From Trichobilharzia szidati (taxonomy: Eukaryota > Platyhelminthes > Trematoda > Strigeidida > Schistosomatidae): 64,000 nucleotides of DNA. Under the pieces are notes generated by a model. That model was given only the letters and a program-made list of their open reading frames with translations, did not search any database and was not told the origin of the DNA. The position numbers and the translations under genes are program-made. The DNA is taken from assembly GCA_944472155.2 (NCBI GenBank), contig OX235277.1:27290804-27354803 (forward strand). The letters run 5' to 3'. Positions 11,890-22,984 of this stretch are shown one piece after another; positions within the stretch are counted from its first letter, which is position 1, and every line of letters starts with the position of its first letter.

Positions 11890-14105
11890 TAGCATTGTGT
11901 TTCTTTGTTGTCTTTTCGTGTCTCCTGTGTTTGGTCGCAACACCATTTCGCTTACTCTCTTTCACGTCAAGTCCATCTCGCTAACCTTTGATATTTTTGT
12001 GCTGATGAGCGTCTCTTCGTATTCCACTGACAAATCTTGTCAGTATCACACCTCACAAGATGATGAATCTCTTGCACGCACTAACTCGGCTATATAGTAG
12101 TTTTTTCAGCCAACTTTTCTAATCGATATCCACAATGATTTACATGATGACAAAACACTACCGACAAGAGCACCATTAAAGAAAGAAGAAGATGCAATTT
12201 TGACAAAAGAGCTTTCACTGTTTCGAGTGAACTTCACCAAGTCTTGACATGGATTCCCAATTTATAGGCTTCAAATGACTATGAGAAACACTAATTTCAT
12301 TGATGAGTTAAAATAGTTAACAATCAATAAGGATGAGTCTTCATAAGGCAGGAGAATACAAACGTTGCGTTGTTGTTAATAAAGGTGGTCGTTGACGGCT
12401 ACAATGAAACTGCATGTGTAAATCAGTCAAAGTAAGTGATGATGGGATGGTGAAAGCGAGAATGCAATGATTTTCTTGTATTGGTGTGGATAATCACAGC
12501 CGTCTGCAGTGAGTATGGAGTACAAGATTCGAGTTTCAGCAGTGATAACAAATAGGCGCTTCTATGTGGTTGACAGAAATTGCACTCGTGTGAAAACAGG
12601 CATGATTTCAGTAGGTTTTCCGTCAACTATCATTGTTAACAATGGTGCATTCAGTAGGAATACCAAGAGATCACAGCTCAGAAGCATCTGAAAGTGATAA
12701 CATGCCTCATTATAACAATTATCTGAATATTAGATACATTAGGATAAATAACACAGCCTTCATGAATCTGTGAGCTTCAAAAGAGGTCAGAGTATAAATA
12801 CTTGTCGCACCTGTTTCTTTTCCATGCGGAGCTCCGTTTGTTGTAAGCGAATTGCAATTGAGTGTGTCTTTTGGCGTATTGAGTACCTATAGGCAGTTGG
12901 AAATTTATTTGGTAGTATATGGGTGATGGAGAATGATTCTTGAGTGCCAGTTGCATGGCCTGGTAGACGTGCTGACAGAATACTCAACCATTCATTGTTT
13001 TGACTACAATTTCATATAGCCAAACTGCTATGAGTTCTCTAACACGAAAGGCAATTTCTAGGTCAATGGCTGATATAAGTGGGTATGAGGGCGTTTCAAT
13101 ACATAAACCAACATATGAAAGCATCATTTCATCATAGAAATAAAATGATTTACGTTTGACTTTCGAGCCTACTACCACCGTTCATCCATCACATCGAGCA
13201 GATATCAGGATCAAGCAATATTATCTTATAAGATTGGAGCGTGACTCAGGTCGAGAACATAATATCTCTGATAACATGGACTCCAGAAAATAAATTTAGT
13301 GCAGAATTTCAGCTAAACAGCACACGAAGAATATCGCTTGTCATTGAACCACAATATCAACGGACTACGACGATGCAATTAGTGGGGATATGTAACAAAT
13401 CCTCTCACACAATTCGGAACGGTTGATAGTGCATTGAGTTATTTTGCTGACAATCCTATTCTACTACTTGCTAATTTGAAAGTAACTGAACTTAATCTGC
13501 ATAATAATTTCAGTAGTTTTCTCTCCGAATTTCCAAACTAGGAAAATAGTTAGATAGTCCTGCGAATAACCTCATCAGAAGATTCTCATTTTATGGCTGA
13601 TACAGGGATGATGCGTTCGTCTTTTTTGAAAATGGCTTTGATAGGTGCACGACGATAGCTCAATGTGACTATATATACTCGGCTATGAAATTCACGTGTG
13701 AAGGAGTATTCCAAATTAAATTTGCCTTGTTAGAAGCATTTCTCACGTGAAGAACGAATGGTAGCATGAAAGGAAACCAGTATTAGAAAGATACACGGAG
13801 GAGACAACGCACACGTTTTCATAGATTTGTTTCTCCCCGAAAAGTGCAAGCGAATTCTGTGAATTGCGGTCAGCTACTGGATCGGAGCTATTTGTTCAGT
13901 AGAAATAACAAATCATGAATTTGAGGTTGTTCGCTAGAAGTTAATTGGAAATTGCACACCTGGAAAACTCACCATGAAACATGTGACCAAGGATAGAGAT
14001 GCATATGAATCTGCAATCCAAAGTTGAAACACTACGTGAAATAATCGCTAACAAATTATGAAATCCGATTCGAAGAAGTTTTGACGCCTGCAAGTTTCAG
14101 CCTAC
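11890..14105 (-). repeat. Composite repeat, copy C (inverted)
   Basis: Reverse-complement match to copy A from about 5055 back to 2820. It contains a minus-strand PLE C-terminus at 12987-12787 (GTQESFSITHILPNKFPTAY, IAIRLQQTELRMEKKQVRQV) and plus-strand RT remnants near 13470-14100. An open frame at 11897-12097 corresponds to the one at 4807-5040 and also lacks an ATG. Confidence 0.85.
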
Positions 14106-14256
14106 TTCTTGCACATTTCCCTTGATTTTTCCTCATTTATTCCGTCAGCGTCATTGCTTTATGCGTGTTTTCAATTAGGTTTCATAATTTTTCATTGATA
14201 TTTCGGTTTGATATTTTTTCTAGGATTGGCTGTGTCATAAGTTAACTGCTGTTAAA

Positions 14257-15010
14257 GGCATTTTGTACTAGCTTCTGTCATCATTCATTGTGCAAGAGGT
14301 TTTATGTATGTATGTGTATATATATCGTGTTCTACTCACAGGGTTCGTAAGTAGTATATGCACGTGGATATAAATGTTTATATCATCTGCAAGAGCATCG
14401 AATAGTGGGAGGAGGGATTTAATGGTGGACACGTTCAAACTATTATTATAATATAGGGTAGATGTATTTTTGTCATTTCCATTCATCAAGTGACTATATA
14501 TTCAAATCCGCTACCATGTACGTGTTCTGATGTTATAAATATATATATATATGTGCATTGAATATATGCTGACAAATTTAAGATAGGATGAGATTTTCGC
14601 CTTAGACTTCGCTTCTAGTTACCAGTATGCTTTTGATAGGCTGGCTGTATGAAGAATAGTACTGAGTCAGAATTTCATCTTTGCATACTATACACACGTA
14701 CACATACATAAATACACACGTAACCACGTATGGTAGTGTTCATTTACACATAGTTGAACGGATCAATCGCTAGCTGGATCGTTTTATTATGTTTACATTC
14801 AATTCAGACGTCTGTTTCTAAAATCCTTTCTATCTACGCATGCAGTTCTGAACCGGTAAGTTATATGATCAGCTGTAATTCTTCGTGTGAAGTTAATTGA
14901 TTCGTAAACGTTTTTAGCCTTAGTTTCCTGTTTGATATATTGAACGTCAGTTCAGGAAATTACTCATCACTCAACTACATCTCATTTGTTCGATCTATAC
15001 ACACACACAC
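14257..15010. repeat. Left arm of a 0.75-kb inverted repeat
   Basis: Begins GGCATTTTGTACTAGCTTCT and is the reverse complement of 16903-17687, with small indels concentrated in TA and CA microsatellites. The arms enclose about 1.9 kb that includes the second PLE copy. There is no open frame of note and no clear target-site duplication outside the arms. Confidence 0.85.
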
Positions 15011-15409
15011 ATAACTGAATGACAGTAATGTTGTTGTTTTTTTTTTCAATCTAAGCGTTCAATCTATTTTTATAAAAAGTGTTTGACTCGAGATAGGTTT
15101 TTTTTTTCAATGAATACACTCAACAAATTTATAAGTCAGTCTTCTTCAAAAGGATGAATATTGTTTCATAGATAACTACTACACACCATGAACTAGATTT
15201 TGGACATGTCAATTCTCATTGAATTTGAATATCTTTGTAACACGCGAGGCACTGTCGCATATAATTTTGAATCCAACGAAGTTACGTTCGGAAAAACGTC
15301 GCTCATTCTATATGTAGACATATATATATATATGCATGTTTTGTTTAAATATGACTTTTTTTTAACATTTTTTTTACTTGAGGACTAATTCAAGATGATA
15401 AACAAAATG
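15011..15409. other. Spacer inside the inverted repeat
   Basis: T-rich, with several T8-9 runs. The open frame at 15200-15388 has no recognisable motif. Confidence 0.4.
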
Positions 15410-16900
15410 TATGTTAAACTTCTATTATATGTTGTGTTGTTCACAATTATAGGATGTAGGCAGCTGACGAGAACTAACGAAACAAAATGAATCCATACTC
15501 ATCTGCGCTAGTGTTCTCTGTTCAAATTTATATGGGTGAATTCGTGCGTAAAATTTTCAAAAATAACCTGTCTCTGCTAACCGCTTTGTTTTGTTGGCAC
15601 TTTAAGTGTTGTATTCAATGATGCTTCAAAATCGATATGATTTTAACAGACTATTTTCTGAATAAGAGGAAAGTCTTTCGGAAGATATGAAGTAATGCCA
15701 AACATCAAGCAAGAAGAAACAAATTCAGCATGAAGCTTTTGGCGTTCTTATGTTCAAGAAGCGTCAGAGTTTGAGTAAGTTCATATAAAAGGCTTGTAAA
15801 ACACAGACCAAATACCAAGATCTATGAATAACAAAGGGAACCACATTGGAGAGTTAATACAGAAATAATCGGTCGTACTTTCAAACGAAGAGATAAACAG
15901 CTTCCAGTATTCAAAGTAGCAGTGATATCAAGATGGTAGACATTCGATAGTAGGAGAACTAAGAATCAATTTGATGCTCGAAAACGAAAGTCGCTCCACT
16001 TATAGAAAGAGATCACTCACAAATAATCTCTTTCAAAAATGGGAATTTTTCGCAGGTTCTATACTCAAGGAACAAATTTTGTTGAATTACGAATCAGTGA
16101 ATTATAATGAAGACTACCAAACTCATTATTAATAAAACACAAAAATGATTTGAACTACAGGACTGATATAAAAACAGCCTTCAAGATTATTCATAGAAAT
16201 AATCAGTTGTACAGAGCGAAATGCAGGAAATCTACTTTCGGGAGTTCGGCTTTCTATGCCTTTCATCAGTTGTGTTCGTTTTTATTATTTTTTTTGAGGA
16301 ATTTCTAGCAAAACTCGAAAATAGTCCGTTGAAAGATGAAATAGAAAAAATTGGAATGTATTGTAGTTACATGGATGACATTTTCGTAGTGTATGATGAA
16401 GGGTTAGGTAGTGATTTGATTTTGAGCAACTTCAATAATGCTCACCCAGCGGTTCATTTCACCTACGAAGGAGAATACAACGACTCTGTGGAAAATTTGG
16501 GCTATCGATATCACATGCTGAAAATTCCATACTTGTACCAAAAATACGGTGTGGAATCAAGCTATAATCAAAAATCATAATAATAAATACAAACTTAATC
16601 TTATCAGGTGCTTAGCATATAGAGAGAGGTCCATTTGTTACGAAGACTGAGTAGAGAATAACATTCCAGGTCATCCCAAACATTCCAAGTGAGAAAAGTT
16701 ATGCAGAGAAGTTCGTTAAAGCCAACATAGGTTACAGTAGTCATAAACACGAACTGGCAATGGTGGAGAAAAAGCCTGTATTTTTACGTCCACAATTCAA
16801 GCAAGATACTCGTGCGGAGATTCCATCGCAAGGTATACCAGGGCGATCGAGAGAACTTTCTACTCTGCACGTCTGTGTCTATCCTTCAGTAGCCGTCTAA
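15410..16900 (+). mobile_element. Penelope-like element fragment (second copy of the duplicate)
   Basis: Bases 15460-16777 match 8960-10277 with no difference that I could find, including the same YMDD-containing frame (16221-16580). After 16777 the two copies diverge. This copy reads KQDTRAEIPSQ and then, one frame over, AIERTFYSARLCLSFSS. That is the usual PLE sequence between RT and GIY-YIG, so it is not simply a copy of the first locus beyond the duplicated block. It stops at the inner edge of the right inverted arm. Confidence 0.85.
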
Positions 16901-16902
16901 TG

Positions 16903-17687
16903 TTGTGTGTGTATAGATTGAACAAATGAGATGTAGTTGACTGATGAGTAATTCTTACACTGACATTCAATATGTCAATACTTTTACGAATCAGTTAACT
17001 TCACACGAAGAATTACAGCTGATCATATAACTTACCGGTTCAGAACAGCATGCGTAGATAGAAATGATTTTAGAAACAGACGTCTGATATTTGAATATGT
17101 AAACATAATAATAAAACGATCTAGTTAGTGATTGATCCGTTCAACTATGTGTAAATGAACACTACCATACGTGCGTATGTATGTATGTGTGTATAGTATG
17201 CAAAGATGAAATTCTGACTCAGTACTATTCATACAGCCAGCCTACAAAAAACATACCGGTAACTAGAAGCGAAGTCTAAGGCTAAAATCTCATCCTATCT
17301 TAAATTTGTCAAGATGATTCGGCATATATTCAGTGTATATGTATATGTATATGTATATATATATATATATAACATCAGAACACGTATTTAGTAGCGGATT
17401 TGAATATATGGCCACTTGATGAATGGAAATGACAAAAATACATCTTCCCTATATTAAAATAATAGGTTGAACATGTCCTGCATAGTGTGCTTCTTTCGTC
17501 TTCCCTTTATGTTTTTCTATATGTTGTTTCATAAGAATCGCTGATTTTTTTCCTTTCCACCACTAAATCCCTCCTTCCACTGTTCGATGCTCTTGCAGAT
17601 GATATACGCAATTATATCCACGTACACATACTACTTAAAAACCCTGTGAGTAGCACACTATGATGACAGAAGCTAGTACAAAATGCC
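16903..17687. repeat. Right arm of the 0.75-kb inverted repeat
   Basis: Reverse complement of 14257-15010, ending in GTACAAAATGCC. It contains a longer GTATAT/TA microsatellite near 17335-17370. Confidence 0.85.
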
Positions 17688-18660
17688 TTTTTGCTTGATA
17701 ACATTTTAAATTGAAGGACTGAATTGACAGTTTGATAAATTGTATGCCAGCTATTTTCCATTGCTTAGTGAATTCTAATGCAATAGTAGAAATCTGACAC
17801 TGTAGTAGAGCATAATTCCGGATTCGATAAATTCATGTGATATAACATACAGTGATGTTAAGCGCGAAACCTATGACTTGCTTTGTTGTTGATAACATAA
17901 TTTTAGGCTCTTTTATATCTCTCTTATTTTGTATTCTATAGTGATCTCCTTTCTTAAACATATTTAGCTACCTAAATTATTAACATTGGCTTCCTTTTTT
18001 TGTACTTTACTTTATTCCTTCTTTTGTGTATCTACTGGTTCCGACTATATTAGCACTATGAGTATTACAAAATTGTCCTGTCATTAACCATCATGTAATT
18101 ATTAGTTTTTGTGGTTGTATTTCCTTATTTTTTATTTCTTTCGGCAATATTAACTGACAATCATTGCTTGTGAACGCCATTATCATCATCTCAAAATTTG
18201 TATTATGCAGGATTACTCACACTACCACTACAAACACTGCATTAGACCTGACAATAAAAAACAAAACAACAACCCTGAAATGTTATTTTATGATTGTTTA
18301 GAGTTGTTTCAACTTAATTAACTGATCATCTTGGCGATAAACCTTCTTAAATATCATTTCATAACTTCTTGCATGGCTACAGCTTTGATGTCACCATGCA
18401 TAACCACATCATAGCTTCCACTACCCAATACTGAGATATTATTATATGCTGTTTATTTTCCTTTCTACTTCTTGGTATTTTTTTCACATTTTTTTAAAAA
18501 CTATTTTTGTGTTTTCTTTTTTTGTTGTTGTCCTTATATTTATTTTTTTGAAATACTCCTTTTAAATGTTTGATAAAATTAGATGTAAATATTGTAGATA
18601 TGTACTGTACCACTAGTACTGTTTCTGGAATAAAGCGAGTTATTATTATTATTATTACTG
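17688..18660 (+). mobile_element. Probable non-LTR element 3' UTR ending in an ATT repeat
   Basis: No coding is visible, but the stretch ends with GGAATAAAGCGAGTTATTATT (near 18630-18656): a polyadenylation-like AATAAA followed by a trinucleotide repeat. The reverse complement of the same ending is at 19795-19835, which supports a shared 3' terminus. The clade cannot be assigned without the coding part. Confidence 0.5.
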
Positions 18661-18964
18661 GTAAGTGGATGTCTTATTGAGCACAATTGATTGCTCATAA
18701 TCACATGGACTTATTCACACGCCCCATTTTTTAAATAATTAACTCTACAGATAATTACTTCACAATTAATAAAAATGGGAAAAAGGGAAACAGTCTTGAT
18801 TAGTCGAATCAAACCAAAGGAATCACTGATTATGAATGTGAGGAGGTTTCATCGATAGTTGTATAGTAGGTAAAAATCTCACTAGTTAAGACAACTCCAA
18901 TCATGTCAGTACCTCTAGTTCCCGCTTACAGTACGCGCAGTGGACGGTAGATACATAAACCTGC
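18661..18964. other. Non-coding spacer
   Basis: No feature recognised. Confidence 0.4.
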
Positions 18965-19085
18965 CCTTATTTTTTATTCCTTCACGTTTCCAGTGCAACA
19001 TAAGGCTTCAAGCTGGAGGCTTGAAGTTTCTGTAACAGTGTTTATTTTTACAGGATGAGGTTGCTAGCCTCATGCCCAACCTTTC
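18965..19085 (-). repeat. SINE-A, 3' half
   Basis: Minus-strand SINE-A body and tail (TTCCTTCACGTTTCCAGTGC and GCTTCAAGCTGGAGGCTTGA in plus orientation). It lacks the tRNA-like head and is directly joined to an RTE2 tail at 19086. Confidence 0.75.
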
Positions 19086-19300
19086 CTCTTTATTATTATT
19101 ATTATTGTTCCCTTGGGTTCCTAGTGGAACATAGGGCTTCAACTGCACGCCTCCACTTGCTTCTGTCTTGTGCTGTACTTTTCACTTGCATCCATGTTAA
19201 TCCATACTGTTTCAACTCTTCTTCACACGATCTCCTCCATGTCACCCTTGGACGTCCCACTCGCCGCTTCCCTTTTGGGTTCCACTCGAGGGCTTATTAC
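19086..19300 (-). mobile_element. RTE2 3' end
   Basis: ATT repeat, then the conserved tail and the C-terminal coding region (minus-strand WNPKG-like frame opposite the plus-strand text CCCTTTTGGGTTCCACTCGA). 5'-truncated. Confidence 0.8.
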
Positions 19301-19794
19301 TTGCTTATCAAGGTAAGGAGTGTGTCTGTGGCCGGGAATCAAACCATGTGCGTGGTCACCCAGCTTCCTAACCCTTGTGCCATCGACGCACGGCTCATTA
19401 TGTTCACTTTATTGAAATACGTATCTAACCGTCTTATTCCATTTAGATAGAACTATTATAATTTTTGTGGGTTAATCTCAGTGCGTTCTTAGTGGGAGGG
19501 CCCTCTAGAGAGTTGAAGTCCTTATACCTGGTCATCTGATCTTCAGTATCATTGGACAAAAAGGAAGTTCCTGATGATAGTCTATGTCAATAATGTCTGT
19601 TTATCGTCATCTATTTTAATTCGAACTAGCAGAATTCAGTAAAATTATTCGAATGACTTTCAACTAACTCCATTCTATAGAGAGAGCCCCGTTCTTATCG
19701 CTTTATTAACAGCGACGTTAAAAAATTCACTACATCTAAGCCATATAACTCCTACTTTTCCTACTACTATAATATAACATAAATAGTATAATGA
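19301..19794. other. Non-coding spacer
   Basis: Includes a possible SINE head remnant (GGCCGGGAATCAAACCATGT near 19331). Otherwise nothing supported. Confidence 0.4.
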
Positions 19795-20088
19795 TAATAA
19801 TAATAATAATCTACTTTATTCCAAAAACAGTACTTATAATACAGAATGGAATTCGCAGTATTCGTCACAATATTGCATCTGATTTACTCAAAATATAAAT
19901 TAAATTAAAACAAAATTAATCGGAGGAATTTGTCCACATTTACGACATAAAGTCAAAAATATTCGAAGCACGAATTGAGAATGTTAAATATAATAATAAT
20001 AATAATAACAGTGAGTTTGTTTCAAACGGTATTGTCGATTCAGTTTGGAAACTGTAGCATGTAATAGATTATTGGATCTAATATTCTG
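19795..20088 (-). mobile_element. Non-LTR element 3' end running into the gap
   Basis: Minus-strand 3' terminus: an ATT-type trinucleotide repeat next to TACTTTATTCCAAAAACAGT, the reverse complement of the end at 18610-18660. The remainder is lost in the N gap. Confidence 0.5.
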
Positions 20089-20588
20089 NNNNNNNNNNNN
20101 NNNNNNNNNNNNNNNNNNNNNNNNNNNNNNNNNNNNNNNNNNNNNNNNNNNNNNNNNNNNNNNNNNNNNNNNNNNNNNNNNNNNNNNNNNNNNNNNNNNN
20201 NNNNNNNNNNNNNNNNNNNNNNNNNNNNNNNNNNNNNNNNNNNNNNNNNNNNNNNNNNNNNNNNNNNNNNNNNNNNNNNNNNNNNNNNNNNNNNNNNNNN
20301 NNNNNNNNNNNNNNNNNNNNNNNNNNNNNNNNNNNNNNNNNNNNNNNNNNNNNNNNNNNNNNNNNNNNNNNNNNNNNNNNNNNNNNNNNNNNNNNNNNNN
20401 NNNNNNNNNNNNNNNNNNNNNNNNNNNNNNNNNNNNNNNNNNNNNNNNNNNNNNNNNNNNNNNNNNNNNNNNNNNNNNNNNNNNNNNNNNNNNNNNNNNN
20501 NNNNNNNNNNNNNNNNNNNNNNNNNNNNNNNNNNNNNNNNNNNNNNNNNNNNNNNNNNNNNNNNNNNNNNNNNNNNNNNNNNNNNNNN
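20089..20588. other. Assembly gap of 500 N
   Basis: Exactly 500 consecutive N, a placeholder length rather than a measured one. The right edge resumes inside a CA microsatellite, which may be why assembly failed there. Long open frames that span it are artefacts. Confidence 1.
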
Positions 20589-21484
20589 CACACACACAAA
20601 TATTTATATATAAATGCGATTTTACAGCTATGTGAATGAATTCGCCGGAAAGAGTCTCTTCGCTGAATGTCTTCTCTTTTTCATATGACTCAATGGGGAT
20701 TTTCAATCTACTCAACTGACATTAATTAGACATGTGTACTAGAAGTCAACTGAATATCATTGTGGGATATTCGACTAATAACAGATTGATATAAATATTT
20801 GGAAATCACTCATATCAGACAGTGATGCTTGCTAGATCATTAGATCAAAACGATCTAAACACCGGATGACCATTTCGGCCATTCGGGGCAGAGTTCATCA
20901 GTGATATATCCAATTTGACCCAATTAAGGAAGCTGAGTCAGTACACCACAACCACACGAGTTCTGGAAAGCTTATTGCGTAAATTTTAAAATCTAATTTC
21001 TTTTTACAATCTTCATTTGTAGAATACATCGAATAAACTCCTAGGTTAGTTTCCAAATGTTGGGTATTTTCGTATAGGGATAGTTTCCAGTTAGATTTTG
21101 ACATAAACCCATGAATCCGACGTTTTAATACCTATGTAATGGGATTCCTTGAGTTCACTTGAGAAGTCATGATCGGGGGTTGCCCTGTCAAGTCAGTTGT
21201 GAGAACAGATACTATGAAATTCGATAGCGATGGCTATATATCACGAACTGACAGAAGTTAGAACTAATAGACTGTTTGAGTAGAACCCAATGAATGAATG
21301 GTGGCATGCTCACTCCATAACCTGGTGGTTATTAGTTAGGTACTTTGTGGATTTCATCAATCCAAAACCACGACTAAATAGCCGAATTTCTAAAAAATTG
21401 ACTAGAAGCAACCTTCGGAACATTTAAGCATCTAAACTATTCATCTGACATAAAGCTCTATATTTCAGCCATAAATGCAGCATT
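20589..21484. repeat. Dispersed repeats, no gene
   Basis: 20600-20720 resembles 28500-28590 plus 28832-28870 and has an empty site for the SINE-A found there. 20835-20905 resembles 56345-56400 (GATCTAAACACCGGATGACC). The rest is unassigned. Confidence 0.5.
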
Positions 21485-22315
21485 GATAAAATTGTCAAGA
21501 TATATTGGTTGTCCTTCCACATAGAACGGAAACATCAGACGATAGAAGAAGAGTACTCAATAAGCTGGACATCAGAGTTTTCTTTAAAACATCAGATACA
21601 CTGCTAAGCAACCTTGTCTATATAAAAGACCAAATCACTAAAGATTCTCTATCTAATTGTGTCTATAAAATAAAATGCTTGGAATGTGATGCGATATACA
21701 TCAGACAAACATCATGAGAGATCAAAATCACAAGAAATGAACACCGTAGAGCATCTCTTCGACCACCGAGAAATCCCGTTGAACCAGAAAAGTTTGAAAA
21801 ATCATAGGCCATAGGGCTACAACCTATAGAATCAGGCCACAAAATTGATTTTGACAATATTGCAATCACAAAGAACGTCTAATATCAGAAGCATTTCATA
21901 TCAAGTGGAATCCAAATTGTCTGAATAGGAATGACGGACTAAAACAGAATTTGACCTGTTTACAACACTCCCCTCTCCCATGAAATGACAAAATCAACAT
22001 GAATGTGCTAAGGAATTACTTCATGTAAACACATCCTGCTTTTACATTTTTTCACAGTTACCAAATTCACCAATCTACACCTGGTTTTGTTATCTTTATC
22101 AATTGGCCAGTTTGACAACGCATAAATCACCCCATGCTGAGCAACGATGATTAAGTTGTTATATATGTGCTGAGATTTTGTACATTCTAGTTTAATAATG
22201 CTACTCTGATACAGCTATTATTGGGGTTAAATAGCGAAACGTCAGTAAAAACAACATCGTTTTATTTTTCATTCATTGGGAAATACAAGAAAACCTTCAT
22301 TATAATGAATATCAT
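21485..22315 (+). mobile_element. Penelope-like element, GIY-YIG domain and 3' end
   Basis: The frame at 21505-21717 encodes RVLNKLDIRVFFKTSDTLL, then SNCVYKIKCLECDAIYIRQT, the start of a GIY-YIG endonuclease. The usual Gly of YIGQT is Arg here, and a stop follows at once. In-frame decayed sequence continues (NEHRRASLRPPRNPVEPEKF and ESGHKIDFDNI to about 21860). 21920-22315 is the family 3' region also found inverted at 11355-11760. RT is absent. Confidence 0.8.
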
Positions 22316-22626
22316 ATACCCAACGCCCAAATTTTTTTAAAACCGTTAAAAGTGAACTTGGTTTGGACATATCCAATATATTGGTTTACTTTCACACTCA
22401 CTATTATATATGTTCTCACTTAGTGTTGCTAAAATCTACACCATCCCAATACATCCAGCAATAATTATGATATTCTAACCATTACTCCTTTCTATAAAAG
22501 CGTACAATTATCTAACCATCTTTCTCCATGGTGAATATATCTCATTTGAAATAACCGGAATCCATTTCAAACTTTTGATAATGATTATGCAAAAAAAGAA
22601 ACAAGACTTCAACATCTTATACTTAC
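22316..22626. other. Intronic/3' spacer next to the last UNC-13 exon
   Basis: No repeat or exon recognised. Confidence 0.4.
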
Positions 22627-22698
22627 TTGTTTTTGATCTGTAACTGCTGGTAGGACTACAAGTTTTTCTAGATTACACATTGTCACTCTCCATAGTTG
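22627..22698 (-). CDS. unc13: UNC-13 exon (last identified, MUN domain)
   Basis: A 72-base (24-codon) phase-0 exon with acceptor TTTTTTATACAG and donor GTAAGT. It encodes QLWRVTMCNLEKLVVLPAVT plus DQKQ, matching Munc13 [22 protein letters not shown]. The 4.6-kb intron upstream holds the large RTE element and two RTE/SINE tails. The next expected segment (the GKGLEKGRVKLP and NAAKELGQL region, then C2C) was not found at lower coordinates. It could fall in the 500-base gap at 20089-20588 or lie beyond position 1. Confidence 0.92.
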
Positions 22699-22984
22699 CT
22701 GTATAAAAAAGAAAGTAGGCATGTGGTAAGCCAATTACAACTGATCATAATAATAACAATAATAATAATAAATACACAAAGAGATAGTAAATAGATCTTC
22801 ATGTAGATATATATATTCATATATAGGGACAAGAGGGGAGGAGGGATAGTGAAAAACGCCATTTCATTGCATTTAAGTATTAATGATTCAGTGGCAGGAT
22901 GCTCGGCAGCCACTCAGGAGGTCAATGTTCTATTTCTGACTGATGCCTTATTAAACTTTGCCTAACAAGTAGTAGAACTGAAAA

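Noticed and set aside
19984..20715. Long open frames across 19984-20715 on both strands
   Set aside because: They consist almost entirely of the 500-N assembly gap.
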